Shown here: in pieces, positions 10,440 to 17,981 of the stretch
How positions within the stretch are numbered: position 1 is the first letter of the stretch
How the letters are laid out: each line of letters begins with the position of its first letter
DNA from: Undibacterium_A arcticum
GTDB taxonomy: Bacteria; Pseudomonadota; Gammaproteobacteria; Burkholderiales; Burkholderiaceae_D
NCBI RefSeq assembly: GCF_042660705.1
Contig: NZ_JBHSUQ010000001.1
Direction: 5' to 3' (one strand)
DNA length: 64,000 nucleotides
Notes under the pieces: generated by a model
Told to the model about the DNA's origin: nothing
Database searches by the model: none
What the model saw: the letters and a program-made list of their open reading frames with translations, nothing else
Program-made: the position numbers and the translations under genes

Positions 10440-10468
10440 TATATAGCGTTCATTTCCCCAGTTTCAAG
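10440..10468 (-). promoter_or_regulatory. dnaK promoter, heat-shock/vegetative hybrid
   Basis: On the minus strand CTTGAAA (10462-10468) is the perfect sigma-32 -35 element. Thirteen bases later comes CGCTATAT, a weak match to the sigma-32 -10 (CCCCATNT). The same bases also read as TTGAAA-N16-TATATA, an acceptable sigma-70 promoter. The -35 overlaps the grpE stop codon, so dnaK can be transcribed separately from grpE. Confidence 0.6.
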
Positions 10469-11034
10469 CCTGTTTCTCGGCTGCGACGACGACGATCGCC
10501 GGGCGCAACAGGCGATCCGCAATCATGTAGCCTTTTTGCAACACGGTGACGACCGTATTGGCATCCTGGTCGGCCGGCACCACCGACACCGCCTGGTGCT
10601 GCATCGGATCGAGCTTGTCGCCTTGGGCTGGCTCGATCGCCACCAGACGGCTCTTGTCGAACGCCGATGACAGTTGCTTGAGCGTCATTTCGACGCCTTC
10701 TTTCAGCGATTCGAGCGACGGCGACTCGACCTTCAATGCCATTTCCAGACTGTCCTTGACCGGCAGCATGGCCTCGGCAAAGCTTTCGATCGCGAATTTA
10801 TGCGCCTTCGCGATGTCTGCCTGGGCCCGGCGGCGAATGTTTTCGCCTTCGGCCTTGGCGCGAATGAACGCATCTTGCATCTCGGCTACGCGCGCTTCAG
10901 CCTCAATCAGCTGCTGCGCCAGCGCTGAGTCGGTCGCTGCGGTCGCTTCGGCCGCATCGACCGGCCCGACGGCGGCAACCTGCGGGCTGTCCTCCGTCGG
11001 TGCTATCTGCTCGGTCTGTTTCTTGGTCTTGCAT
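10464..11034 (-). CDS. grpE: Nucleotide exchange factor GrpE, N-terminal frame disrupted
   Basis: The body (MQDAFIRAKAEGENIRRRAQADIAKAHKF onward from 10880) is a clear GrpE with its coiled coil and beta-wing, ending in AEKQA. GrpE releases ADP from DnaK. The ATG at 11034 has an excellent ribosome site (TTGGAGG) and lies 46 bases from the sigma-32 promoter, but it is one base out of frame with the body. The body's frame stays open and polar back to just past that ATG. One surplus base (or two missing bases) between 11034 and about 10975 would give about 189 residues, the normal size. The exact site cannot be fixed from the sequence. Starting at 10880 would give a truncated 138-residue protein. 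Confidence 0.88.
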
Positions 11035-11079
11035 CAAAAAGCCTCCAACAATCAATAACTTATGTTTAACCCACAGGCG

Positions 11080-11107
11080 ACATGGGGCTATTCGTTTCTA
11101 TTTCAAG
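11080..11107 (-). promoter_or_regulatory. Sigma-32 heat-shock promoter of grpE
   Basis: On the minus strand CTTGAAA (11101-11107), 13 bases of spacer, then CCCCATGT (11080-11087). Both elements match the sigma-32 consensus (CTTGAAA, CCCCATNT) exactly and the spacing is within the normal range. It points at grpE, whose ATG is 46 bases downstream. Confidence 0.92.
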
Positions 11108-11393
11108 GGGATGTCACGCAGATGGCGGCACGGTTGGCGCGCGGTTAATGCCTATCAACTCGCCTATCAACTGATTTTGCCCCGCTTGCGCCCCAAAACC
11201 CGGCAGGCGCGACCGCACTCCTGCAAGAGTACCGAGCGACCGATCTGGCCGCTTGGCGCGCAAAGTTTTGTTACAAGATTTACCACATTTCGGTGTGAAA
11301 TCGACGCTGCGGCGGACTAGTATGGCTTGGATGATCCGACCACAAAATAAATTCCCGTTCTCGCCGCGGGCACCCACGGCGCAAGGAGCACAG

Positions 11394-11486
11394 ATGAAAC
11401 TTCCGCTGATTTCCCTGACGGTCGTCGCCTACACGCTGCTCACGGCGGCGCTGATCTGCTATGCCGACCTGACCTCCTTGCCTTGA
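11394..11486 (+). CDS. Predicted 30-residue single-span membrane peptide
   Basis: A short reading frame with a good ribosome site (AAGGAG, 7 bases before the ATG). It encodes 30 residues, almost all hydrophobic: MKLPLISLTVVAYTLLTAAL and then ICYADLTSLP. A lysine at position 2 and one aspartate near the end suggest a single transmembrane helix. It lies alone in the 625-base space between grpE and hemH. I do not recognise a family. The start, ribosome site and amphipathic layout make it more credible than a random frame, but conservation is untested. Confidence 0.45.
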   Translation: MKLPLISLTVVAYTLLTAALICYADLTSLP

Positions 11487-11659
11487 GCGCGGCGCTATTC
11501 TAGCAAAGTGAATGATGAAACTGACGCGGGGATCAAGCGTCGGCAATGCGCTCCGGCGCGAGGTCACGATTTATTCTTGCGGCAAAGACAGATACTCCCG
11601 CCAATAGTCTGCAATGCCGCAAATAAATAGGGCAGGAGCAGCAAATACTCAAGATATTT

Positions 11660-12763
11660 TCATCTAGCCCCGAGCCGGGCCGACTCGCTGCGCGTCAGTT
11701 CGGCTTGCTGTTGCTGCATCTGCCGTTGTGCGGCGCTGCCGATGGTGGGCCAGCCGATCATGTGCTGCTCGGCAATTTCCGCCAGCGCGTGCAGCCATTC
11801 CGGCGTTTCGTTCAGGCAGGCAATGTAATGGAATTCCTGGCCGCCAGCATGCAGAAAATCCTGCTTCGCCTCGATCGCGATCTCTTCCAGTGTTTCCAGG
11901 CAGTCGCTGGTGAAGCCGGGGCAAATCACGTCGACCCGTCGCACGCCCTGCTGCGCCAGCTGTCGCAGCGTCGACGCGGTATACGGCTGCAGCCATTCGG
12001 CCTTGCCGAAGCGCGACTGGAAGCTCACCACATATTGATCCTGTGACAACCCAAGCGCCGTCGCCAGCAGTCGCGCCGTCTTGTAGCATTCGCAATGATA
12101 CGGGTCGCCCAGTTCCAGCGTCCGTTTCGGCACGCCGTGAAAACTCATCACCAGCCGCTCCGGCCGGCCGTTCTGCTGCCAATGGGTCAGCACGGAGACC
12201 TTCAGCGCGTCGATATAACCGTCGTGGTCGTGGTAATGCTTGGCAAAGCGCAGTTCCGGCACATTGCGCACCTGCGCGTAATGACTGAACACCGCGTCAT
12301 AGATCGAGGCAGTGGTGGTGGCCGAATACTGCGGGTAGGCCGGCAGGATCAGAATCCGCTCGCAACCGTCCGTCTTCAGCTGATCGAGCACCGTCGGCAA
12401 CGACGGGCTGCCGTAGCGCATCGCATACACGACCCGCAGCGCATGCCCGCGTTCGCCCAGATAGCCGCGCAGCAACGTCGCCTGTTTAACGGTATGCACT
12501 TTCAGCGGCGACCCTTCCCTGGTCCAGATCGCCGCGTATTTTTCCGCCGACTTCGATGAGCGGATCGGCAGGATCAGGCAGTTCAAAATGAACCACCACA
12601 GCAGTTTGGGTATCTCGACCACGCGCGGGTCGGACAGGAATTGCTTCAGGTAGCGCCGCACCGCGGCGGCGGTCGGCGCATCGGGCGTGCCGAGGTTGAC
12701 CAGCACCACGGCGGTGTGGGCGATGCTGCCGTGGACGGTGGGCGGTTCTTTGCGAAAAGACAT
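11660..12763 (-). CDS. hemH: Ferrochelatase
   Basis: A 367-residue enzyme that inserts Fe2+ into protoporphyrin IX, the last step of haem synthesis. Family features: VVLVNLGTPDAPTAAAVRRY at the N-terminus, the SFHGVPKRTLELGDPYHCEC region with the catalytic histidine, FQSRFGKAEWLQPYT, and ICPGFTSDCLETLEEI near the C-terminus. The ATG at 12763 (MSFRKEP) is chosen; in-frame ATG 12790 and TTG 12799 are alternatives. Minus strand, next to the chaperone cluster as in other Burkholderiales. The motif at 12823-12845 may be its promoter. HemJ at 30107 supplies its substrate. Confidence 0.96.
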   Translation of the reverse strand: MSFRKEPPTVHGSIAHTAVVLVNLGTPDAPTAAAVRRYLKQFLSDPRVVEIPKLLWWFILNCLILPIRSSKSAEKYAAIWTREGSPLKVHTVKQATLLRGYLGERGHALRVVYAMRYGSPSLPTVLDQLKTDGCERILILPAYPQYSATTTASIYDAVFSHYAQVRNVPELRFAKHYHDHDGYIDALKVSVLTHWQQNGRPERLVMSFHGVPKRTLELGDPYHCECYKTARLLATALGLSQDQYVVSFQSRFGKAEWLQPYTASTLRQLAQQGVRRVDVICPGFTSDCLETLEEIAIEAKQDFLHAGGQEFHYIACLNETPEWLHALAEIAEQHMIGWPTIGSAAQRQMQQQQAELTRSESARLGAR

Positions 12764-12822
12764 GAATGGATCGGATCCGGGGTTAAGCATCGGCGCCAAG
12801 CCGAACTAGGACATATTTTTAT

Positions 12823-12845
12823 GGGAAATATACTAGGGCGTGTAT
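12823..12845 (-). promoter_or_regulatory. ATAC-N8-GTAT promoter motif upstream of hemH
   Basis: Read on the minus strand this is ATACACGCCCTAGTAT followed by ATTT, giving a TATATT -10 candidate 60-70 bases before the hemH ATG. The inner bases closely match the copy at 31247-31262 (ATACACGCCGCAGTAT). TTGAAA lies just upstream as a possible -35 at short spacing. Confidence 0.4.
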
Positions 12846-12846
12846 A

Positions 12847-12870
12847 TTTCAAAGCCCAATGAAACTGGGC
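12847..12870 (-). terminator. Weak terminator hairpin after recN
   Basis: On the minus strand GCCCA-GTTTCAT-TGGGC is followed by TTTGAAAT. The stem is short (5 bp) and the T tract poor, but the position, 45 bases past the recN stop, is right. Confidence 0.4.
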
Positions 12871-12914
12871 GCAAGATACCATATTTTTCCACATACTCCC
12901 GCAGAACAGCTTTC

Positions 12915-14570
12915 CTAGCCGGCCAGCAGCTCGCGCGCATGCTTGCGCGTGGTGGCCGTGATCTCGAGCCCGCCCAGCATGCGGGCGATCTCTTCGACCC
13001 GCGCCTTGGCGTCGAGCCGGTCGATGCGCGACACGGTCTTGCCGCCGGCAACCACGCTGACGGCCTTGCTGACCTGGAAGTGCTGGATGGCCTGGCTCGC
13101 GACTTGCGGCAGGTGCGTCACGCACAGCACCTGGCGGTCCTGGCCGAGCCGCTTGAGCAGACGGCCGACCACCTCGGCCACGCCGCCGCCGATGCCGCTG
13201 TCGACCTCGTCGAAGATCAGGGTCGGGGTGGTGGTCGCGCTCGACGTGATCACCGACAGTGCGAGCGCGATGCGGGCCAGTTCACCGCCGGACGCGACTT
13301 TAGCCAGCGGTCGCAGCACCGTGCCGGCATGTCCGGCGACCATGAATTCAACCTGCTCCAGCCCGTAGGCGGCCGGCTCGCAGGCGTTCAAGGCCAGCGC
13401 AAAGCGGCCGCCGGACATGCTCAGGTCCTGCATCGCGGCCGTGACCGCGTCACCCAGCGCCTTGGCGGCCTTGGCGCGTGCCTTCGAGAGCTTCTGCGCC
13501 AGTACCCGATAATCAGCTTCCAGCCGCGCTTCCTGCTGGCGCAGCGCATCGAGGTCGCTGGCATCGGCCAGCTGCTGCAGTTGCGCTGTGAGGGTATCGC
13601 ACAAGGCCGGCAGCTCGTTTGGCGCGACACGGAACTTGCGCGCGGTCGAATGGATCGCATCGAGCCGCGCCTCGACATGGCGCAGGCGCTCGGGATCGAG
13701 CTCGACCCGCCCCAGGTAGTCGTTCAGCGAATAGGTCGCCTCCTGCAGCTGGATGCGCGCCGGCTCGATGAATTCCAGCACCGGTTTCAGCGCATCGTCG
13801 ATGTCGGCCAGCCTTGCCAGCTTCTGGTGCAGGCCGAACAATTGCGACAGGATCGGATTGTCCGATTCGGAGATTGCCGCCACCGCTTCCTGCGCGCCCT
13901 CGATCAGGCTGGCCGCGTGGGACAGCCGGCTGTGTTCGTTGCTGATCTCGTCCCATTCGCCGGACTTGACCGCCAGCTTGTCGAGCTCGCCGACCTGCCA
14001 TTCGAGCCGCTCGCGTTCCAGCAACACATTCTTGGCGTTGGTTTCGAACTCCAGCCGTTGCCGCGCCAGCGCCTGCCAGACCTTGTAGGCGGCCGCAACC
14101 GCGCGGGTGTCGCCGAACAAACCGGCCTGGCCATCGAGCAAGGCGCGCTGCGCATCGGTTTTCAGTAAGGACTGATGCGCGTGCTGGCCGTGGATATCGA
14201 CCAGCATCTCGCCCAGCTCGCGCAGTTGCGCGGCGGTGGCGGCGATGCCGTTGATGAAGGCCTTGGAGCGGCCGGCATTGTCGATCACGCGGCGCAGCAG
14301 CACGCCGCCCTCGTCGCTGGCAAATTCATTGAGCGCCAGCCAGTCGCCGGCGGCGCCGTCAGTGGCGAACTCGGCGCTGATATCGGCCTTGTTAGCGCCG
14401 TCGCGCACCACACTGGCATCGCCGCGTCCGCCCAGCGCCAGCATCAGCGCATCGATCAGGATCGATTTGCCGGCGCCGGTTTCGCCGGTCAGGACCGAAA
14501 AACCGGCGGAAAATTCCAGTTCGAGCGTATCGACGATGACAAAATCACGGATGGAGAGGGTACGCAGCAT
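12915..14570 (-). CDS. recN: DNA repair protein RecN
   Basis: A 551-residue SMC-like ATPase of double-strand-break repair. Walker A is GETGAGKS at residues 29-36. The centre is a long coiled coil. Near the C-terminus come the ABC signature (ASGGELARIALALSVI) and Walker B (TLIFDEVDSGIGGGVAEVVG), then VTHLPQVASQA. The ATG at 14570 gives the typical start MLRTLSIRDFVIVD; upstream sequence in the same frame is non-homologous. Minus strand, downstream of nadK, with a 327-base gap holding repeats. No clear LexA box was seen upstream. Confidence 0.97.
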   Translation of the reverse strand: MLRTLSIRDFVIVDTLELEFSAGFSVLTGETGAGKSILIDALMLALGGRGDASVVRDGANKADISAEFATDGAAGDWLALNEFASDEGGVLLRRVIDNAGRSKAFINGIAATAAQLRELGEMLVDIHGQHAHQSLLKTDAQRALLDGQAGLFGDTRAVAAAYKVWQALARQRLEFETNAKNVLLERERLEWQVGELDKLAVKSGEWDEISNEHSRLSHAASLIEGAQEAVAAISESDNPILSQLFGLHQKLARLADIDDALKPVLEFIEPARIQLQEATYSLNDYLGRVELDPERLRHVEARLDAIHSTARKFRVAPNELPALCDTLTAQLQQLADASDLDALRQQEARLEADYRVLAQKLSKARAKAAKALGDAVTAAMQDLSMSGGRFALALNACEPAAYGLEQVEFMVAGHAGTVLRPLAKVASGGELARIALALSVITSSATTTPTLIFDEVDSGIGGGVAEVVGRLLKRLGQDRQVLCVTHLPQVASQAIQHFQVSKAVSVVAGGKTVSRIDRLDAKARVEEIARMLGGLEITATTRKHARELLAG

Positions 14571-14897
14571 AGGGAGGTTCGAGGTGAATTGGTGGTCAAT
14601 ATTGTTACTGCTATTTATACAACAACGCCGCCATTTGCAAAGCATTGTGGCTTTCTGGTGACGGCCGGAACCCACGTCCCGGCATGATCCGCGAACGACA
14701 CTGGATTCCGGCGTGCGCCGGAATGACACGGCAGGTTGACATTGCAACTCTTGTTCTTGGGTTCGGATGGCCAGTGTCGGGCGCTCTGACAATCGTAGCG
14801 AGCGGTCCAAGGTCGCGCCGAGAAGCGCAGCCGTACGCAGGTACGGTGAGCATCGCAAGCGTGAGATTGGGCCGCGCAGTAGATTGACAGAGATGCC
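14571..14897. other. Intergenic stretch recN-nadK with degenerate repeats
   Basis: No gene is supported here. It contains a short palindromic repeat (14701-14727) and a second block (about 14800-14860) rich in short GC direct and inverted words. A translation of the minus strand gives VIPAHAGIQ-like words, the usual sign of dispersed intergenic repeats in proteobacteria rather than a protein. Confidence 0.6.
14701..14727. repeat. Dispersed palindromic repeat (TTCCGGCG-TG-CGCCGGAA core)
   Basis: An 8-bp perfect inverted repeat within CTGGATTCCGGCGTGCGCCG and GAATGAC. This resembles the common TGGATTCC...GGAATGAC repeat class of proteobacterial intergenic regions. Confidence 0.6.
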
Positions 14898-15790
14898 CTA
14901 TTTTAGCTGGCCTTCTACTGATGGATACTCGTTCCAGTGCAATTTTTCGCGCAGCGTGTCGTAGTAATTCCACCCTTTCGGGTGCAGGAAAACCACGCTG
15001 TGCCTGGAACGCTGGATCAGGATACGGTCGCGGTGCAGCAGGCTGGCAAACGTCTGCATGTCGAAATTGACGCTGATGTCGCGTCCGCCCTTGACTTCGA
15101 TGGCGATCTGGCAACTGTCGGGCAGCACGATCGGGCGGTTCGACAGTGCATGCGGCGCGATCGGGACCAGTACCAGGCCACCCAGATTCGGGTGCAGCAG
15201 CGGGCCGCCGGCCGACAAGGCGTAGGCGGTCGAGCCGGTCGGGGTCGAGATGATCAGGCCGTCGGAACGCTGGTTATACATGAAGTGGCCATCGACCACG
15301 ACGCACAGCTCGGCCATGCCGGAACCGGCGCCACGCGACACCACCACATCGTTGAACGCGAGCGCGCTGAAGATCGTTTCACCGTCACGCACGACCGAGC
15401 CTTCCAGCAGACTGCGGCGTTCCGATTCGAATTTACCTTCGAGCATGTCGGCCAGAACGGGGATCATTCGGTCCAGCGGGATATCGGTCATGAAACCGAG
15501 CCGGCCTTGATTGATTCCGATCAGCGGTACATTATAGGGAGCCAGCTGGCGCGCGATACCGAGCATGGTGCCGTCGCCGCCGACCACGATCGCGGCAGCG
15601 GCATGCTGGCCGATCTCGGCCGGCGTCATGGTGGCGAAGCCTTCGAGTTCGACATTGCGCGCGGTGTCGCTTTCGATCACGACGGTATGTCCGGCGTCAT
15701 CCAGAAATCGGCGATCTCGGCCAGCGACTGCAGGATGCCGGTGGCGTTAAGCTTGCCAACCAGTGCGATCGTTTTCGGTTCAAGGGGCAT
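14898..15790 (-). CDS. nadK: NAD kinase, frameshifted near the N-terminus in this sequence
   Basis: Phosphorylates NAD to NADP, an essential step. From the ATG at 15790 the frame gives PKTIALVGKLNATGILQSLAEIADF and then stops. The protein resumes one frame over at DDAGHTVVIESD, and the GGDGT motif (VVGGDGTMLGIA), NQGRLGFMTDI and STPTGSTAYALSAGGPLLHP are all present. One C is missing at about 15703-15704 (expected TTCCTGGAT on the coding strand). Repaired length is 297 residues, normal for the family. As the enzyme is essential, a consensus error is the likely cause. It neighbours recN, as usual in this order. Confidence 0.95.
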
Positions 15791-15872
15791 GGCGTATCGG
15801 CGCGCTTCGGTAAGATAATAGATGGATGCGAACGATTAAACCATATTTCAGAGTAGGCAGGAATTTGCACGT

Positions 15873-16574
15873 ATGAAAAAGCCAGTCAAGGCGGTACTGT
15901 TCGATCTCGACGACACGCTGTGGTCGATCGGGCCGGTGTTGGTGCGCGCCGAGGCGGCGCTGTTCGACTGGATGCGCCAGCATGCGCCGCAGGTGCCGCA
16001 GCAGTTCAGCATCGAAACCCTGCAGGTCCGCCGCAAGGTGCTGATGGCGGGCAATCCGCGTTACCAGATCGACCTGTGGGCGCTGCGCCATGCGGTGCTG
16101 ACCGAGGCCTTCAATATCTGCGGCGAAGACCTGTGCAAGGTCGATGCGGCGATGGACGTATTCAGCCGCGCACGCAGCGATGTGGTGCTGTATGACGATG
16201 TGCGGCCGAGCCTGACCCGGCTCGGCCAGCGCCACCTGCTCGGCACCATCTCGAACGGTTTCGCCGATCTGGCGACGATCGGCCTGGCCCATCATTTTCA
16301 GGTATCAATCGCGGCGCACCAGTTCGGCTGCGCCAAGCCCGACCGGGAAATCTTCCACGCCGCCTGTGACTTGCTGCACGTAGCGCCGGTCGAGGCGGTC
16401 TATGTCGGCGACGACCCGACCCGCGACATTGCGGGCGCGCAAGGTGCCGGCCTGCGCGCTGTCTGGCTGAATCGGGCCGACCTGCTGCCGCAACGCGGCC
16501 TGCCCCCCCATGTCAACCCGGATGCGGTGGTGTCCAATCTGTTTGAACTGGAGCAATGGCTCAGTACGCAGTAA
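15873..16574 (+). CDS. HAD-superfamily hydrolase (subfamily IA)
   Basis: A 233-residue phosphatase-type protein. The nucleophile motif FDLDDT is at residues 10-15, motif II is LGTISNG near residue 127, and motif IV is VYVGDDPTRDIAGAQGAGLR near 180. The cap is the small helical IA type. Similar proteins are pyrimidine 5'-nucleotidase or phosphoglycolate-phosphatase relatives, but the substrate cannot be read here. It starts 82 bases from the divergent nadK start, so the two probably share a promoter region. Confidence 0.88.
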   Translation: MKKPVKAVLFDLDDTLWSIGPVLVRAEAALFDWMRQHAPQVPQQFSIETLQVRRKVLMAGNPRYQIDLWALRHAVLTEAFNICGEDLCKVDAAMDVFSRARSDVVLYDDVRPSLTRLGQRHLLGTISNGFADLATIGLAHHFQVSIAAHQFGCAKPDREIFHAACDLLHVAPVEAVYVGDDPTRDIAGAQGAGLRAVWLNRADLLPQRGLPPHVNPDAVVSNLFELEQWLSTQ

Positions 16575-16612
16575 TCAAAATTCGGTAACAGGATTTACGC
16601 AATATAAAGAAT

Positions 16613-16677
16613 GTAGGGTGCGCCATGCGCACCATTACCCGTGCCGACGCACCATTGGTGCGCATGGCGCACCCTAC
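16613..16677. repeat. REP-like hairpin with GTAG foot (GTAGGGTGCGCC type)
   Basis: Two perfect 21-bp arms (16613-16633 and 16657-16677) begin GTAGGGTGCGCCATGCGCAC and fold on a 23-base loop. The terminal GTAG is the foot typical of REP sequences moved by RAYT-type transposases. It lies between the HAD gene and hrcA. Confidence 0.8.
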
Positions 16678-16829
16678 TTTTTCCGTGCAATGCTCACGCT
16701 GCCGTCGCCGGTTACAAATTACTGAAACGACAACATCCATCGGCAATTGCCCGATTGCATCATCGGCGCCACCACTGACGCGATGACAAAGCGCATAATG
16801 ACAATTCGATCCACTCAGGTTCACGCCGC

Positions 16830-17864
16830 ATGCCACGCCAGATGCAACTCGAACCCCGCGCACAAACCCTGCTCAAGGCCCTGGTTGAACGCTATATCGC
16901 CGACGGCCAGCCGGTTGGCTCACGCGCGCTGTCGCAGATCTCGGGGCTGGAGTTGTCGCCAGCCACGATCCGCAACATCATGGCCGACCTCGAGGCGATG
17001 GGTTTCGTCAGCAGCCCGCACACGTCAGCCGGCCGGATCCCGACGCCGCGCGGTTACCGTGTGTTCGTCGACAGGTTGCTGACGGCAAAAGGCATCGACG
17101 AGAGCGCGGTCGAGGCGCGGTTGCAATCGCGTCTACCGAACGCGCAGCCGCAAAAGACCATTGCGAATGCCGCGAAGATGCTGTCGTCGCTATCGCAATT
17201 TGCCGGCGTGGTACTGTCGCCGCGGCGCGAGTCGGTATTCCAGCAAATCGATTTTCTGCGCCTGTCCGAGAAACGCATTCTGCTGGTGATCGTCGCCCCC
17301 GGCGGCGATGTGCAAAACCGGCTGCTGCTGACCGACGTCGATTACACGCCGACCCAGCTGATCCAGGCGGCGAACTACATCAACCAGAATTACGGCGGCC
17401 TCAGTTTCGACGCAGTCAGTATCCGGCTGCAGGGCGAATTACGCCAGTTGCGCGACGACATGACGCGGCTGATGCAGGTCGCAGTCGAGGCCGGCAGCGA
17501 GGCGATGAGCGACAGCAGCGACGATGTGGTGATTGCCGGCGAGCGCAACCTGCTCTCCGTGTCCGATCTGGCGTCGAACATGACGTCGCTGCGTCAGTTG
17601 TTCGACATGTTCGAGCAGAAGACCGGCCTGCTGCAGCTGCTCAACGTGTCCAGCAAGGCGTCCGGCGTGCAGATCTTCATCGGCGGCGATTCCAGCCTGG
17701 TACCGATGGACGACATGAGCGTGGTCACCGCGCCGTATGCCGTCGACGGCAGGATCGTCGGCACGCTGGGGGTGATCGGCCCGACCCGGATGGCGTACGA
17801 ACGGGTGATTCCGATTGTCGATATCACGGCCAAACTGTTGTCGAATGCGCTGAGTCACACTTAG
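16830..17864 (+). CDS. hrcA: Heat-inducible transcription repressor HrcA
   Basis: A 344-residue repressor that binds CIRCE operators and controls groESL-type heat-shock genes. The N-terminal winged helix is clear (RAQTLLKALVERYIADGQPVG, then LSPATIRNIMADLEAMGF and SAGRIPTPRGYRVFVD). A GAF-like centre and the C-terminal GVIGPTRMAYERVIPIVD follow. No full CIRCE (TTAGCACTC-N9-GAGTGCTAA) exists before grpE, dnaK or dnaJ, so its targets are probably elsewhere. A single half-site at its own stop codon looks accidental. A terminator follows. Confidence 0.97.
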   Translation: MPRQMQLEPRAQTLLKALVERYIADGQPVGSRALSQISGLELSPATIRNIMADLEAMGFVSSPHTSAGRIPTPRGYRVFVDRLLTAKGIDESAVEARLQSRLPNAQPQKTIANAAKMLSSLSQFAGVVLSPRRESVFQQIDFLRLSEKRILLVIVAPGGDVQNRLLLTDVDYTPTQLIQAANYINQNYGGLSFDAVSIRLQGELRQLRDDMTRLMQVAVEAGSEAMSDSSDDVVIAGERNLLSVSDLASNMTSLRQLFDMFEQKTGLLQLLNVSSKASGVQIFIGGDSSLVPMDDMSVVTAPYAVDGRIVGTLGVIGPTRMAYERVIPIVDITAKLLSNALSHT

Positions 17865-17883
17865 CACTCGGCATGACCGGCAC

Positions 17884-17927
17884 GAAAAAAACAAGGCTTC
17901 GATCAATGATCAAAGCCGTGTTTTTTT
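17884..17927. terminator. Bidirectional terminator between hrcA and the S46 peptidase
   Basis: Stem GGCTT / AAGCC with an A run before and seven T after, between two convergent genes. An internal GATCA-TGATC pairing can extend it. Confidence 0.8.
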
Positions 17928-17981
17928 GCTTCATCCCGAGCCAATATCGCCGATACCGGCATCAATATTGCAAGTTCGCCA

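Noticed and set aside
12840..14168. Plus-strand open frame of 442 codons opposite recN
   Set aside because: Shadow of recN; low-complexity His/Gln/Arg composition typical of antisense frames in GC-rich DNA.
17863..17871. TTAGCACTC, half of a CIRCE element, at the hrcA stop codon
   Set aside because: The inverted partner GAGTGCTAA is absent within 30 bases, so this is a chance half-site.
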